A stretch of 64,000 bases of DNA from Lunatimonas sp. (GTDB lineage Bacteria; Bacteroidota; Bacteroidia; Cytophagales; Cyclobacteriaceae): the NCBI RefSeq assembly GCF_020832325.1, contig NZ_JAFIEU010000045.1, positions 62,001-126,000 on the forward strand, given 5' to 3'. Both the position numbers and the translations under genes were made by a program. Each line of letters begins with the position of its first letter. Positions within the stretch are counted from its first letter, which is position 1. The notes below the pieces were generated by a model. The model saw nothing but the letters and a program-made list of their open reading frames with translations. It was not told the DNA's origin and did no database searches. Shown in pieces: positions 46,177 through 55,420 of the stretch.

Positions 46177-47209
46177 AACTAGCAGCTATTTTTCGTGGAC
46201 TTGGTTTACGCCAGAAACGTTCCGATCCTATGAATGGGAAAACCTTTGGGCATTGCACTTGCTCTGGGTAATTCCCCTTATTTTGCTGGTACGCAAGTTT
46301 ACGAAGATCCTAAAGAACCCTCGGCTAGAACTATCTATACCCAAGATGGCTCCCCGAACCAATCCATGGACCTATCTCCGACTTGTTCCCATGGCCTTTT
46401 TCACGCTATGTATGTGGATGGTTATCGTCTCATTGGCCCGACCGCAACGCACCAACGAAAAAGTAGAACAGTTTACGGAGGGTATTGATATCATGTTGGT
46501 GTTGGATATTTCCGAGTCTATGGACTTACAGGACTTTACCCCTAACCGGCTGGAGGCTGCCAAAGAAACAGCCATTGAGTTTATCGAGGGAAGATTTGGT
46601 GACCGAATTGGAGTGGTAATTTTCTCCGGAGAGGCGTTTTCACTAGCACCTTTGACTACAGACTACGATCTCCTTAAAGATTTGATCGGTGATATTTCGT
46701 TTAATATGATGGACGCCAAAGGCACCGCGATAGGTAGTGCGCTCGCCGTTGCAACCAACCGAATGCGGGAATCCGAAACAAATTCAAAAGTAATGGTCCT
46801 CCTAAGTGATGGGGACAACAACGCCGGAAACGTGGATCCTATCTTTGCAGCGCAATTAGCGGAGGCAATGGATATAAAAATCTACACCATTGCGGTAGGA
46901 AAAGACGGCATGGTGCCCTATGGCACGGATTTCTTTGGTAGACCCCAGATGGTGGAAAGCTACCTGAACGAAACCACCCTTCGGGACATTGCCCGAATTG
47001 GAAAAGGAAAATTCTACCGAGCCGCAGATGGAGATGCGCTGGAGGGTATTTTTGACGAAATCGATGAATTGGAAAAAGCGGAAATCACCGAGTCCCGATA
47101 TAAGGAAACGATAGACTTTTACCGGGTATATCTTATGTGGGGGATGGCTTTTTTCTTCGTTTGGCTTCTGCTCAAAAATACGTTTTTTAATAACTTCTTG
47201 ATTGACTAA
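46169..47209 (+). CDS. BatA-like vWA membrane protein
   Basis: 346 residues. Two N-terminal transmembrane helices (about 27-43 and 70-90), a vWA domain with a complete MIDAS motif (DISES at 113-117) and the conserved LSDGDNNAG and GTAIGSALA, and a C-terminal helix. It belongs to the BatA/BatB proteins of aerotolerance (Bat) operons, which are found with MoxR ATPases. It closes the three-gene unit; no BatB, BatC or MoxR gene follows. Confidence 0.92.
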   Translation: MNETSSYFSWTWFTPETFRSYEWENLWALHLLWVIPLILLVRKFTKILKNPRLELSIPKMAPRTNPWTYLRLVPMAFFTLCMWMVIVSLARPQRTNEKVEQFTEGIDIMLVLDISESMDLQDFTPNRLEAAKETAIEFIEGRFGDRIGVVIFSGEAFSLAPLTTDYDLLKDLIGDISFNMMDAKGTAIGSALAVATNRMRESETNSKVMVLLSDGDNNAGNVDPIFAAQLAEAMDIKIYTIAVGKDGMVPYGTDFFGRPQMVESYLNETTLRDIARIGKGKFYRAADGDALEGIFDEIDELEKAEITESRYKETIDFYRVYLMWGMAFFFVWLLLKNTFFNNFLID

Positions 47210-47268
47210 GTCGAGACAACAACCCTGTTGATTCAACCCACCGATTAGACATTACCTCGACTTGAGTA

Positions 47269-47787
47269 TTAAAAATGCCTGCGATTTAAGATCTCAGAGA
47301 CTACCACAGCATCCCGTAGCGTGTTGGGACTTTTCAAAAGTTGAGCATATGGATTTTTGTTGTTCTTAACAGTAACAGATTCCACTTTGCCCAATATTTT
47401 CTTATCGTCATGAATATCCACTTGATCATCTAACTTAACTAGGGGCTGCTTACTTTGATATTTTCCGTAGGCATCGGCCATTCTACTGGCTGTAGACGAA
47501 GTAACCACCTCTTCCCTGTCCACTTTGGGATTTCTACCTATTGGCTCGTGGGTTTCTGTCGTAGCCGGCCTACTGGTAATCACCAATTCTTCTTCTCTTT
47601 CTCCCTGTTCCCTTCGGATCTCTCGTAATAAATCTTCAAACGTCCCATTCTTGGGAATATCACGGGGAGTATCTTGGCTTTCTCCCGGTACTTCTCCATC
47701 CTTGGGCTGACCTTTCTTCTGCTGTAGCGCCGAATAGATGAAATATATAACAACCGCGATGATATAAAATATAGTACCTGAATCCAT
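47269..47787 (-). CDS. Single-pass membrane protein of unknown function
   Basis: 172 residues from the ATG at 47787 (MDSGTIFYIIAVVIYFIYSALQQKKG); an ATG six residues upstream is possible. One N-terminal transmembrane helix is followed by a long polar, Glu/Arg-rich stretch (about 30-120) and a short conserved-looking end (LLKSPNTLRDAVVVSEILNRRHF). Similar proteins occur in Bacteroidota, but I know no function. It converges with batA. Confidence 0.7.
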   Translation of the reverse strand: MDSGTIFYIIAVVIYFIYSALQQKKGQPKDGEVPGESQDTPRDIPKNGTFEDLLREIRREQGEREEELVITSRPATTETHEPIGRNPKVDREEVVTSSTASRMADAYGKYQSKQPLVKLDDQVDIHDDKKILGKVESVTVKNNKNPYAQLLKSPNTLRDAVVVSEILNRRHF

Positions 47788-47889
47788 AGGCATGAAATTA
47801 ATCAAAAGTGGGAATAATTGAAAGGAACCGCTGAATTAAAAGCAAAGCGGATTCGCAAGGATGGTGTAAAAAAACTTTTGACAAAAAAA

Positions 47890-47911
47890 CCACCTACCCG
47901 CAGGAAGGTGG
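47890..47911 (-). terminator. Intrinsic terminator of the bactofilin gene
   Basis: CCACCT (47890-47895) and AGGTGG (47906-47911), followed on the minus strand by a run of seven T residues, 22 bases after the bactofilin stop. Confidence 0.7.
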
Positions 47912-47933
47912 CATAATGGTCTCATGTAACCCT

Positions 47934-48380
47934 TCAGCCAACCGACAGATGTAGATTACTGTTGCTACGTTTATCCACTTCATAGGGAAGGTGCTCAAGG
48001 CTAATGTCTTCCCATCGCTCAGAAGAAATCTTTTTCAAGGTGGCTTCCACGGACGCACCTGGCTCTATGTGGAAGCTGACGGACTGAAGATTACCGGTGA
48101 CGCAGCCGGAGGATTCGATTTTCGCCAGTTCACCTACAAAAGCATCTCCGACAAACTCTCCCAGTATGCACAGGTTCGCTGCCTTTACATTACCAATCAC
48201 CTGACCCGTTTTACCCACCACTATCTTTTTCGTAGTTGAAATATTGCCTTCGATGACTCCTTCAACCCGGATGTCGCAAGTGGACTCCAGATCACCGATC
48301 ATCTTAAATCCTTCGGCAAAAAAAGAGGTGATAACCATCCCATTATTTGTATTCTCCGAACGTTTGCTACTATTCCACAT
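47934..48380 (-). CDS. Bactofilin (polymer-forming cytoskeletal protein)
   Basis: 148 residues. The core is the bactofilin beta-helix with regular six- to seven-residue rungs (CDIRVEGVIEGNISTTKKIVVGKTG, split in family style, then VIGNVKAANLCILGEFVGD), flanked by flexible tails. Bactofilins polymerise without nucleotides and act in shape or in placing other proteins. No M23 peptidase gene is next to it. Confidence 0.92.
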   Translation of the reverse strand: MWNSSKRSENTNNGMVITSFFAEGFKMIGDLESTCDIRVEGVIEGNISTTKKIVVGKTGQVIGNVKAANLCILGEFVGDAFVGELAKIESSGCVTGNLQSVSFHIEPGASVEATLKKISSERWEDISLEHLPYEVDKRSNSNLHLSVG

Positions 48381-48986
48381 TTCACTTTAATTTTAGGGGA
48401 TAAGAAATTTTCTGCTAGCCAAAAAAAGACTGGAAACCATATTTATCCAGCTATAATAGCCGAAGTAAACCATATTTTCAGTCATTCGCAAAATAAAATT
48501 TTATACAGCAAATAGGAGTCTATAATCGAAGAAAAATTGCTTATAACAATGAGTTACCTGTAACAGAAACGGGGGTGTTATCTAAAAAAAATTGAAGCCC
48601 AATAAATTAGACTTATTCCAGAATCTTTTATTCCAGAATAAAAGGCAAAAATCAATTAAATTCATTTTTTGGTATATTAAACGCACAATCCATTGAACTG
48701 AGCTACTTATCACCTCCTTGATAACCTGACCATTAGAAAAACAAACGGCTTATATTTCAATACGAATGACACATGAGTAACTACAAAAGCTGAAAAATCA
48801 ATTATTTACTATTTTTTGTTTAATTTTTTTAACAAAAAAATTCAAATTAGATTTTGTTTTAAGAAAAAATAAACCATAGAAATATTCTTTTTTGATATTT
48901 TACACTTACTTTGCACTAGAAGCAACCTGTAATCTGATATAGGTTTGTCAGGAGACAGAATTCAAATCACCAACCCCAACTTTATC
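48381..48986. other. AT-rich intergenic region before a receiver gene
   Basis: About 600 bases without a supported gene. It contains a 12-bp direct repeat TTATTCCAGAAT at 48613-48624 and 48628-48639 and long A/T runs near 48800-48860. A TACTTTG at 48907-48913 is one base short of the -7 consensus. I see no RNA gene. Confidence 0.5.
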
Positions 48987-49400
48987 ATGAAAAATAGCCT
49001 AACGACATTGATTGTCGACGACGACAAACTAGCCTTGCACTACATTATGAGAACTGCACAGGAATTGCAAATACCTGGCATGTTTCATACTGCAGAAAAT
49101 GGCAAGGAAGCGCTTGAAAAGCTGGAATCCCTTCATAGTGCATATGATAAATGCCTAGTGCTGCTAGATATCAATATGCCTGTTATGAACGGTTGGGACT
49201 TTTTAGCTGCACTCGGATCAAAGCCTTTCAAAGATAAAGCTTTGGTAATCATAGTAACATCTTCTACAGCAAAACAAGACAAAGATAGATCTAAAAGCTT
49301 CAAAGAAGTGATTGGTTTTATCGAAAAACCACTTGCTATCAACACCTTGAAAGAAGTACTTTCTCTATTTGACGACAACCTCATTGTTACGAAAAGTTGA
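48987..49400 (+). CDS. Single-domain response regulator (receiver)
   Basis: 137 residues, receiver only. ATG 48987 gives MKNSLTTLIVDDDKLALHYIM with the acidic pocket at 11-13; the phospho-acceptor is Asp61 (LLDINMPVMNGWDF), and the switch residues are Thr/Ser in VTSSTA and Lys in IEKPL. There is no output domain. It belongs to the small CheY-like group often used in phosphorelays in Cytophagales. No kinase gene is adjacent. A long intergenic region precedes it and a strong terminator follows. Confidence 0.92.
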   Translation: MKNSLTTLIVDDDKLALHYIMRTAQELQIPGMFHTAENGKEALEKLESLHSAYDKCLVLLDINMPVMNGWDFLAALGSKPFKDKALVIIVTSSTAKQDKDRSKSFKEVIGFIEKPLAINTLKEVLSLFDDNLIVTKS

Positions 49401-49452
49401 GGCCCGCCATTTAAAGCTGCTGGGTTACTGGATCATCTCGCTCTGAAATCCC

Positions 49453-49494
49453 AAAAGGCCCTAAATCCAAGTTTGAATGGATTTAGGGCCTTTT
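49453..49494. terminator. Strong bidirectional terminator
   Basis: AAAAGGCCCTAAATCCA (49453-49469) pairs over 17 bp with TGGATTTAGGGCCTTTT (49478-49494). It lies between the receiver gene and the convergent peroxiredoxin-like gene. Confidence 0.9.
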
Positions 49495-49563
49495 GATTCT
49501 ACATATGGCATAGCGTCTGACACGTCAGATTTTCAATCGAGGGTAGCAGGGAAATTATTTTTC

Positions 49564-50097
49564 CTAGCTATCAAATTTCCGTAAGTTGGAAAGCTGGCCG
49601 TTAAGGACCAGCTCTCCAACTTTTCCAAGGATACTTCTGAAATGTTCCGAATCCATTACTCGGCTTTCGAATCGGATTTTCGCCACTCCTGCACCATCCA
49701 CCAAATAAATCGGGTTCAAGACTTTACTATCTCCTTTCTTTCCTTCACCATTTTCCAATGTAGCCATTAGATTTTCACTTTGATAAAAGACAGGGAACAA
49801 ATCCTCGTCTGACAGAAAGGAATTGATCCAATTCGTGCACTCCAAATGCTCTTTAAAGGACCTGCTGCTAAATCCCACCAACTGACAGTTCATTTTACGC
49901 AAACTTGTCAGAAAATCCTCGAGATCCTTTCTCTCGTCTGCATTCTTCGGAATCAAATCGTAGGGGTTGCTGTAGATCAGTAACCACTGGTTAGTGAATA
50001 ACTTATTCAAAAACGTGTTTCCGAAGTGGGTTTTCACAGGGATACTCGGTATCGCCTTGTTTACCCATACCATATGTTGATTCTCATATTGTCTCAT
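49564..50097 (-). CDS. Peroxiredoxin-like protein without the peroxidatic cysteine
   Basis: 177 residues, no signal peptide. The fold pattern follows 1-Cys/Prx6-type peroxiredoxins: WLLIYSNPYDLIPKNADE (normally FSHPADFTPVCTTE), then LRKMNCQLVGFSSRSFKEHLECTNWI (normally NVKLIALSIDSVEDHLAWSKDI) and the late NPIYLVDGAGVAKIRF. The peroxidatic cysteine position is Asn52 and the preceding Thr is Ile49. It therefore cannot work as a normal peroxidase; Cys71 and Cys87 are elsewhere in the fold. It may bind a partner or have a changed role. It has its own transcript. Confidence 0.7.
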   Translation of the reverse strand: MRQYENQHMVWVNKAIPSIPVKTHFGNTFLNKLFTNQWLLIYSNPYDLIPKNADERKDLEDFLTSLRKMNCQLVGFSSRSFKEHLECTNWINSFLSDEDLFPVFYQSENLMATLENGEGKKGDSKVLNPIYLVDGAGVAKIRFESRVMDSEHFRSILGKVGELVLNGQLSNLRKFDS

Positions 50098-50476
50098 TAT
50101 TTCTAGAATTTATAACACCACCGATTGATTTCTTATTCTATATACTAAATATAACGTATAAAAAGTAATTTTGTGTCTATTAACGACACTATTTCGTCAA
50201 ACCATGACAAAAATCATCTCAAAACCAACTATATCCAGGTCTCTCCTATAAATTTCCCCTACGGATACTCGTGAAAAAGCTGAAAATATTTCCCCAAAAA
50301 AAAGCAAACCTACTTCAAGTCAAATTTCCATCCTGTCATTTAGCAGAACCTGTTAGACTATCCCACATTTTCCGGACCTGATCGCCACTTTGATGTCGAC
50401 GACTCAGGGAACCTATCTCAGCGTATTGTTAATCTCCCTTATCTGCTTATTTTTGTCTTGATCAATCGTTTTTTCC
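50098..50476. other. Intergenic region between the peroxiredoxin-like gene and smc
   Basis: About 380 bases between divergent starts. It holds the smc promoter at the right and an isolated perfect -7 box TAATTTTG at 50166-50173 on the plus strand that is about 300 bases from any gene. Nothing else is evident. Confidence 0.5.
50426..50455 (+). promoter_or_regulatory. Promoter of smc
   Basis: TTG at 50426-50428 and a perfect -7 box TATTTTTG at 50448-50455, 19 bases apart, 21 bases before the smc ATG. Confidence 0.7.
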
Positions 50477-53400
50477 ATGCAGCTTTCAAAACTAGAGGTC
50501 CGGGGATTCAAAAGCTTCGGTGACCGGGTCGTAATTCACTTCGACAAGGGCATTACGGGGATCGTGGGTCCAAACGGTTGCGGCAAATCCAACGTGGTGG
50601 ATGCGATCCGCTGGGTCCTTGGCGAACAAAAAACCCGCATGCTGCGCTCGGATAAAATGGAAAACGTGATCTTCAACGGCACGAAAACCCGGAAGCCTCT
50701 GAATATGGCCGAGGTTTCCCTTACTTTTGACAACACCAAAAACCTACTCCCCACCGAATACACTCAAGTGACCATCACCCGCCGGTATTACAGATCAGGG
50801 GAAAGCGAATACCTACTCAATGGGATCACCTGCCGGCTGAAGGATATCACGAATCTCTTCATGGATACCGGTATTAATTCAAATAGCTACGCTATCATTG
50901 AACTGAAAATGATCGATGAGCTATTAAATGACAAAAACAACTCTAGAAGGGAGCTATTTGAAGAGGCGGCTGGGATCTCGAAGTTCAAAACACGAAAGAA
51001 AGAAACTCTTCGGAAACTGGAGGGTACCGATGCAGATCTGGCCCGGGTGGAAGACTTGCTCTATGAAATCGAGAAAAACCTGAAATCCCTGGAAAAGCAG
51101 GCGCGTCAAACCGCAAGGTATTTTGAAATCAAAAAAGAATACAAACAGGCAAGTATCGCCCTGTCAAAAAAAGGAGTGGTCCAACAACGTGAAAATCTCT
51201 TTGATCTACACCGACAAATACAGACTGAAAACGACCAAAAACTAAGCCTACAGACGCAACTTGCCGAGAAAGAAGCCTATTTGGAAAGCCAAAAAGCCGC
51301 ATTGATCCAACGGGAGAAAATGCTATCCTCCCGGCAAAAAGCACTGAACGAACAGGTGAACAAAATCCGTCAGTTTGAGAGCGATAAAAAAATAAAAAAC
51401 GAACGTTTACGGTTTTTGGAAAACAGAGCACAGTCACTTCGTGAACAAATCACCCAAGACAAAAAAAGTAACGATCGAGCTGCCTTTTCGATACGCTCCC
51501 TGGAGCAGGAAAAAGCGGTAGCAGAAAAATTACTTGCCGAAAAAGAAGTTCAGGTCACTGCTCTACGGGAGGTCTACGAGGAAAAAAGGCGGCAGCTAAA
51601 CGTGGTACAAGAACGCCAAAAGCAACTCAATAGCCAGGTATCAATCAAAAAAGATCGCATCTATCAGCTTTCAAAGTCTCAGGAAATCAAGCAAATACAG
51701 CTTTCAACCCTAAAGCAGGAACTGGAAAAAACCACCTCTGACGATAGCAATCAGGAAGAAACCCTGTCCGAATTCGCGGATCGGCTCTTAGAGATCAAAG
51801 ACAATTTGGATGAGAAGATGTCCAAACTGGTAAAACTAAAAAACCAAGAGGAAGAGCATCTGCAAAAACTCGAAGAGGCCAATCACACCGTCGAAATCAT
51901 CAAAGATGAACTCACCCAGCTAAGCCGAAAGCTCGATGCTAAACAAAACGAATTTAACCTCACAAAGTCCCTGGTAGAAAACCTCGAGGGCTTTCCAGAA
52001 GCAATCAAATTTTTAAAAAAGAACTCCAACTGGGGCAAGCATATTCCACTGCTTTCTGATATACTTACTACGGAAGAAAAATACCGGGTCACGATCGAAA
52101 ACTACCTGGAAAATTACATGAACTACTATGTGGTAGACACCTACCAAGAAGCGGTAACAGCCATTAACCTATTAAGCGATGCGGCCAAAGGAAAGGCCAA
52201 CTTCTTCGTATTGGAGCAGCTTAACCGATTCAAACCCTCTCACAGCAAGATCTACCCCAATACACTCCCTGCCACGGAAATCATCGAATACGACGAAAAA
52301 TATGCTCGATTGATTTCGTTTATACTCGACGATGTATACATCGTCAGAGGGGGCATCCAGGATATACCTAACGAAGAAGACGCGGTCTTCATTTCTGAAA
52401 ACGCAAAATACATCAAGCGAACGTTCAGCCTTTCCGGCGGTTCGGTAGGGCTGTTTGAAGGCAAACGCATTGGCCGAGCCAAAAACCTGGAAAAACTGGA
52501 AAAAGATATCAAAGACCTAAACCGAAAGATTTCCGGCATACGGTCAAACCTAGATCAAAAGATTTCAGAACTTCTCAAGCTAAAGGAAATTAGTTTCAAA
52601 CACCAAATTGAATCACTGCAGCAGGAGATCAACGAAATCAACCAAGAGTACATCTCTGTCAAAACCAAAAAAGAGCAACTAGGTGACCTACTTTCTTCAA
52701 ATGCTACGAAACGGGAGGATATCCTCGCACGAATCGAAACCCTAGGAGACGAGCTTGCGCAACTATCGCCGGAGTTAAATGAAGAACGAAACGCCTTTTC
52801 GGAATGGGAAACCGAGCTTTTGGACGTTAACGATGCAGCTCAGGAAGCATCCGAAGAATTAACCCGCCACTCTCAATTATACAACGAAGAAAACATCCTC
52901 TTCCACCAGCACATGAATAAATCCAATGCCCTGGAGCAGGAGATTACATTCAAACAGAGCACCTACGAAAGCAGTAGTGAGCGCATAGAAAAGGGACAAC
53001 AGGAGCTGGCACATATCGACCAAGAGGTACGTAACCTTATTGACAACAACGAGCTACAGGACGATGAACTGATAGAACTTTATGGAGAAAAGGATCGGAT
53101 AGAGGTGGGGGTAAACGAGGCTGAAAAAGAATACTATGCCCATCGGGCGCTAATTGACGACATAGACAAAAGTATACGGGACAGTCAACGGCAGCTAGCC
53201 AGCATTGACACGGTAATCATGGAGTTACAGCAGGCTTTAAACGACGTGAAGCTAAAACTTAACGGACTGAAGGAAAGGCTAAGCATTGAATTTGAACTGG
53301 ATCTCGAGAAACTGATGGAGGAAGACCCCGAGGTGGATCCCGAATACCGTGAAAAAACAGAAGATACGATTCGAGAGGAAGTAAAAAAAGCCAAAGAACG

Positions 53401-54028
53401 GCTCGAAAAAATCGGTCCAATCAACCCGATGGCGATGGAAGCGTATGACGAAATCAAAGAACGGCATTCTTTCATTACCGAGCAGCGGGATGACTTGGTC
53501 AAGGCGAAAAACTCCCTGCTGGAAACCATTCAAGAAATCGATGAAGTAGCGAGGGAAACGTTTCTGGAAGCCTTCGGGAAAATCAAGGAAAATTTTGTCA
53601 AGGTATTCCGATCTCTTTTCACAGCTGAAGACGATTGCGACCTCAAACTCCTCGACCCGGAAAATCCATTGGAAAGTGCAATAGAAATCATCGCCAAACC
53701 AAAAGGAAAAAGGCCCCTCTCTATCAATCAATTATCTGGAGGAGAGAAAACCCTCACCGCTACCTCCCTATTGTTTTCAATTTACCTGCTGAAACCAGCT
53801 CCGTTTTGCATTTTTGACGAGGTAGATGCACCCCTAGATGATGCAAACATAGACAAGTTCAATCAAATCATTCAGAAATTCTCGAATGAGTCCCAATTTA
53901 TTATTGTGACCCACAATAAGCGAACCATGGCCAGCACAGATATCATTTATGGTATCACCATGATAGAGGCAGGAGTGTCTAGGGTGGTTCCGGTGGATCT
54001 GAGAGAACTCGTAGACGATATGGAGTAG
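50477..54028 (+). CDS. smc: Chromosome segregation protein SMC
   Basis: 1183 residues with the full SMC layout: N-terminal head with Walker A GPNGCGKS (31-38), a coiled coil (about 165-500), a hinge (about 505-660), a second coiled coil and a C-terminal head with the signature LSGGEKTL and Walker B FCIFDEVDAPLDD. It compacts and separates chromosomes with ScpA and ScpB, which are not in this window. It is a single gene with its own promoter and a terminator behind it. Confidence 0.97.
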   Translation: MQLSKLEVRGFKSFGDRVVIHFDKGITGIVGPNGCGKSNVVDAIRWVLGEQKTRMLRSDKMENVIFNGTKTRKPLNMAEVSLTFDNTKNLLPTEYTQVTITRRYYRSGESEYLLNGITCRLKDITNLFMDTGINSNSYAIIELKMIDELLNDKNNSRRELFEEAAGISKFKTRKKETLRKLEGTDADLARVEDLLYEIEKNLKSLEKQARQTARYFEIKKEYKQASIALSKKGVVQQRENLFDLHRQIQTENDQKLSLQTQLAEKEAYLESQKAALIQREKMLSSRQKALNEQVNKIRQFESDKKIKNERLRFLENRAQSLREQITQDKKSNDRAAFSIRSLEQEKAVAEKLLAEKEVQVTALREVYEEKRRQLNVVQERQKQLNSQVSIKKDRIYQLSKSQEIKQIQLSTLKQELEKTTSDDSNQEETLSEFADRLLEIKDNLDEKMSKLVKLKNQEEEHLQKLEEANHTVEIIKDELTQLSRKLDAKQNEFNLTKSLVENLEGFPEAIKFLKKNSNWGKHIPLLSDILTTEEKYRVTIENYLENYMNYYVVDTYQEAVTAINLLSDAAKGKANFFVLEQLNRFKPSHSKIYPNTLPATEIIEYDEKYARLISFILDDVYIVRGGIQDIPNEEDAVFISENAKYIKRTFSLSGGSVGLFEGKRIGRAKNLEKLEKDIKDLNRKISGIRSNLDQKISELLKLKEISFKHQIESLQQEINEINQEYISVKTKKEQLGDLLSSNATKREDILARIETLGDELAQLSPELNEERNAFSEWETELLDVNDAAQEASEELTRHSQLYNEENILFHQHMNKSNALEQEITFKQSTYESSSERIEKGQQELAHIDQEVRNLIDNNELQDDELIELYGEKDRIEVGVNEAEKEYYAHRALIDDIDKSIRDSQRQLASIDTVIMELQQALNDVKLKLNGLKERLSIEFELDLEKLMEEDPEVDPEYREKTEDTIREEVKKAKERLEKIGPINPMAMEAYDEIKERHSFITEQRDDLVKAKNSLLETIQEIDEVARETFLEAFGKIKENFVKVFRSLFTAEDDCDLKLLDPENPLESAIEIIAKPKGKRPLSINQLSGGEKTLTATSLLFSIYLLKPAPFCIFDEVDAPLDDANIDKFNQIIQKFSNESQFIIVTHNKRTMASTDIIYGITMIEAGVSRVVPVDLRELVDDME

Positions 54029-54083
54029 GCAATTCTGCTGGATGACACTAATCCTAGCTGTAGCAACCTACTCACCAAAAACT

Positions 54084-54118
54084 AAAAAAGGCTAACCCAA
54101 CTAGGGCTAGCCTTTTTT
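54084..54118. terminator. Bidirectional terminator between smc and the sulfur cluster
   Basis: AAAAAAGGCTA (54084-54094) and TAGCCTTTTTT (54108-54118) form an 11-bp stem with U tracts on both strands, between smc and the convergent YeeE/DUF6691 gene. Confidence 0.88.
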
Positions 54119-54143
54119 CGATCACTACAAAACTCAACAATTC

Positions 54144-54638
54144 TCAATTTGGTAATTTGTCGGCAAAGCGACCATATACCCAAGTACCCGCAATAGCACT
54201 CAAGAGAGTGATGAATATAACGGTAAACCCGCTTCCAATCTGCGCAAACAAAGGACCTGGACAAGCCCCAGTGATGGCCCAGCCCAGACCAAAGATAAAC
54301 CCGCCGATAATTTGGCCCTTTCTAAATTCTTTGTTTGCAATCTTTATTGGTTCTCCGGCTAGGGATTTGATCTTGAACTTCTTGATCAGTTGAATGGAAA
54401 TCATTCCTACTGCAATTGCTGACCCGATCACCAGGTACATAAACAAGGACTGCAATCGGAACATCTCCTGAATGCGAAACCAGGAAACGATCTCTGCTTT
54501 GACAAAAACGATTCCGAAGATGACTCCTACTATCAAGTACTTCAAAAGTCCATCTTTGGATGTTTGATGCTGCATGTTTGGTGCCTCACATTCTACTGGA
54601 GCACTCACTCTACTATTATCTTTTTCTTTTACGTTCAT
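54144..54638 (-). CDS. YeeE/YedE family membrane protein (DUF6691 type)
   Basis: 164 residues with a polar N-terminus of about 30 residues, then four hydrophobic helices. The key motif is GLGWAITGACPGPLFAQIG, where the cysteine is the conserved sulfur-handling residue of the YeeE/YedE family. Together with the next gene it makes a split two-part transporter, where YeeE/TsuA is a single longer chain. The likely cargo is thiosulfate or another sulfur-bearing compound. It is the last gene of the cluster. Confidence 0.85.
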   Translation of the reverse strand: MNVKEKDNSRVSAPVECEAPNMQHQTSKDGLLKYLIVGVIFGIVFVKAEIVSWFRIQEMFRLQSLFMYLVIGSAIAVGMISIQLIKKFKIKSLAGEPIKIANKEFRKGQIIGGFIFGLGWAITGACPGPLFAQIGSGFTVIFITLLSAIAGTWVYGRFADKLPN

Positions 54639-54805
54639 CTGAATAGGTATTCGTTAGGGTAAGAACCCGTCCCAATGGTCTGAATAGCGTGCACTATTTG
54701 TATTCCGGTTCAAAGCTCGTTGAATGACACATCCATCCAATGCGGAAAGCGCAACATATATCAGGTTTGAGCTGGTTCTAGTTGTAAGTTGACTAGAAAA
54801 CTGAA

Positions 54806-55387
54806 TTAAAAACCTGCAAATGCCATGATGTGAGGCAGCAGGAGGTGGGTCATGACAAATCCTCCCAACATGAAGAAGATAGTCGCTACCAGCGAAGGCC
54901 ACTGCAAGCTGCTGATACCCATAATCGCGTGACCTGACGTACATCCTCCTGCATAGCGGGTACCAAAACCCACCAAGAATCCACCGATAACGAAGAAGAA
55001 CAAGCCTTTCAGCGTAAATAGGTTGGACCAAGAGAAGATGTCTGCGGGTAACAGAGATCTAAAGTCTGTGATGCCTAATTGAGCTAAATCTTGTTGGGTA
55101 CTTTCCGCTATCACGATCGTCTCTGGGTTAGAAAGCAATGCACCTGCAATAAATCCGCCAATCAAGACACCCAAAACGAACATTAGGTTCCACATTTCCT
55201 TTTTCCAATTATAGGTAAAGAAAGGAATGTTTGCAGGCATACAGGCGGCACATACGTGCCTCAGCGAAGAGGATATACCGAACGACTTGTTGCCTATGAT
55301 CAACAATACGGGTACAGTAAGTCCAATTAACGGCCCGGCTACATACCAAGGCCAAGGCTGACTAATCCAATCAATAAATTGTTCCAT
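54806..55387 (-). CDS. YeeE/YedE family thiosulfate/sulfur transporter half
   Basis: 193 residues with five or six helices. Conserved cysteines are Cys46 and Cys49 (RHVCAACMP) and the one in [13 protein letters not shown], the typical YeeE motif; in TsuA such cysteines pass thiosulfate along the channel. It pairs with the DUF6691 protein encoded 167 bases downstream. It lies behind the porin gene in the same orientation, with a rhodanese and an MBL-rhodanese gene further upstream. Confidence 0.88.
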   Translation of the reverse strand: MEQFIDWISQPWPWYVAGPLIGLTVPVLLIIGNKSFGISSSLRHVCAACMPANIPFFTYNWKKEMWNLMFVLGVLIGGFIAGALLSNPETIVIAESTQQDLAQLGITDFRSLLPADIFSWSNLFTLKGLFFFVIGGFLVGFGTRYAGGCTSGHAIMGISSLQWPSLVATIFFMLGGFVMTHLLLPHIMAFAGF

Positions 55388-55420
55388 TATTACGTTATTT
55401 ACTTGTTTTGTTTTTTTGAT

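Noticed and set aside
54654-55031. A 125-codon minus-strand frame covering the gap between the two YeeE-type genes
   Set aside because: It overlaps the real YeeE gene in another frame and its translation has no membrane or family pattern; the gap itself holds no gene.
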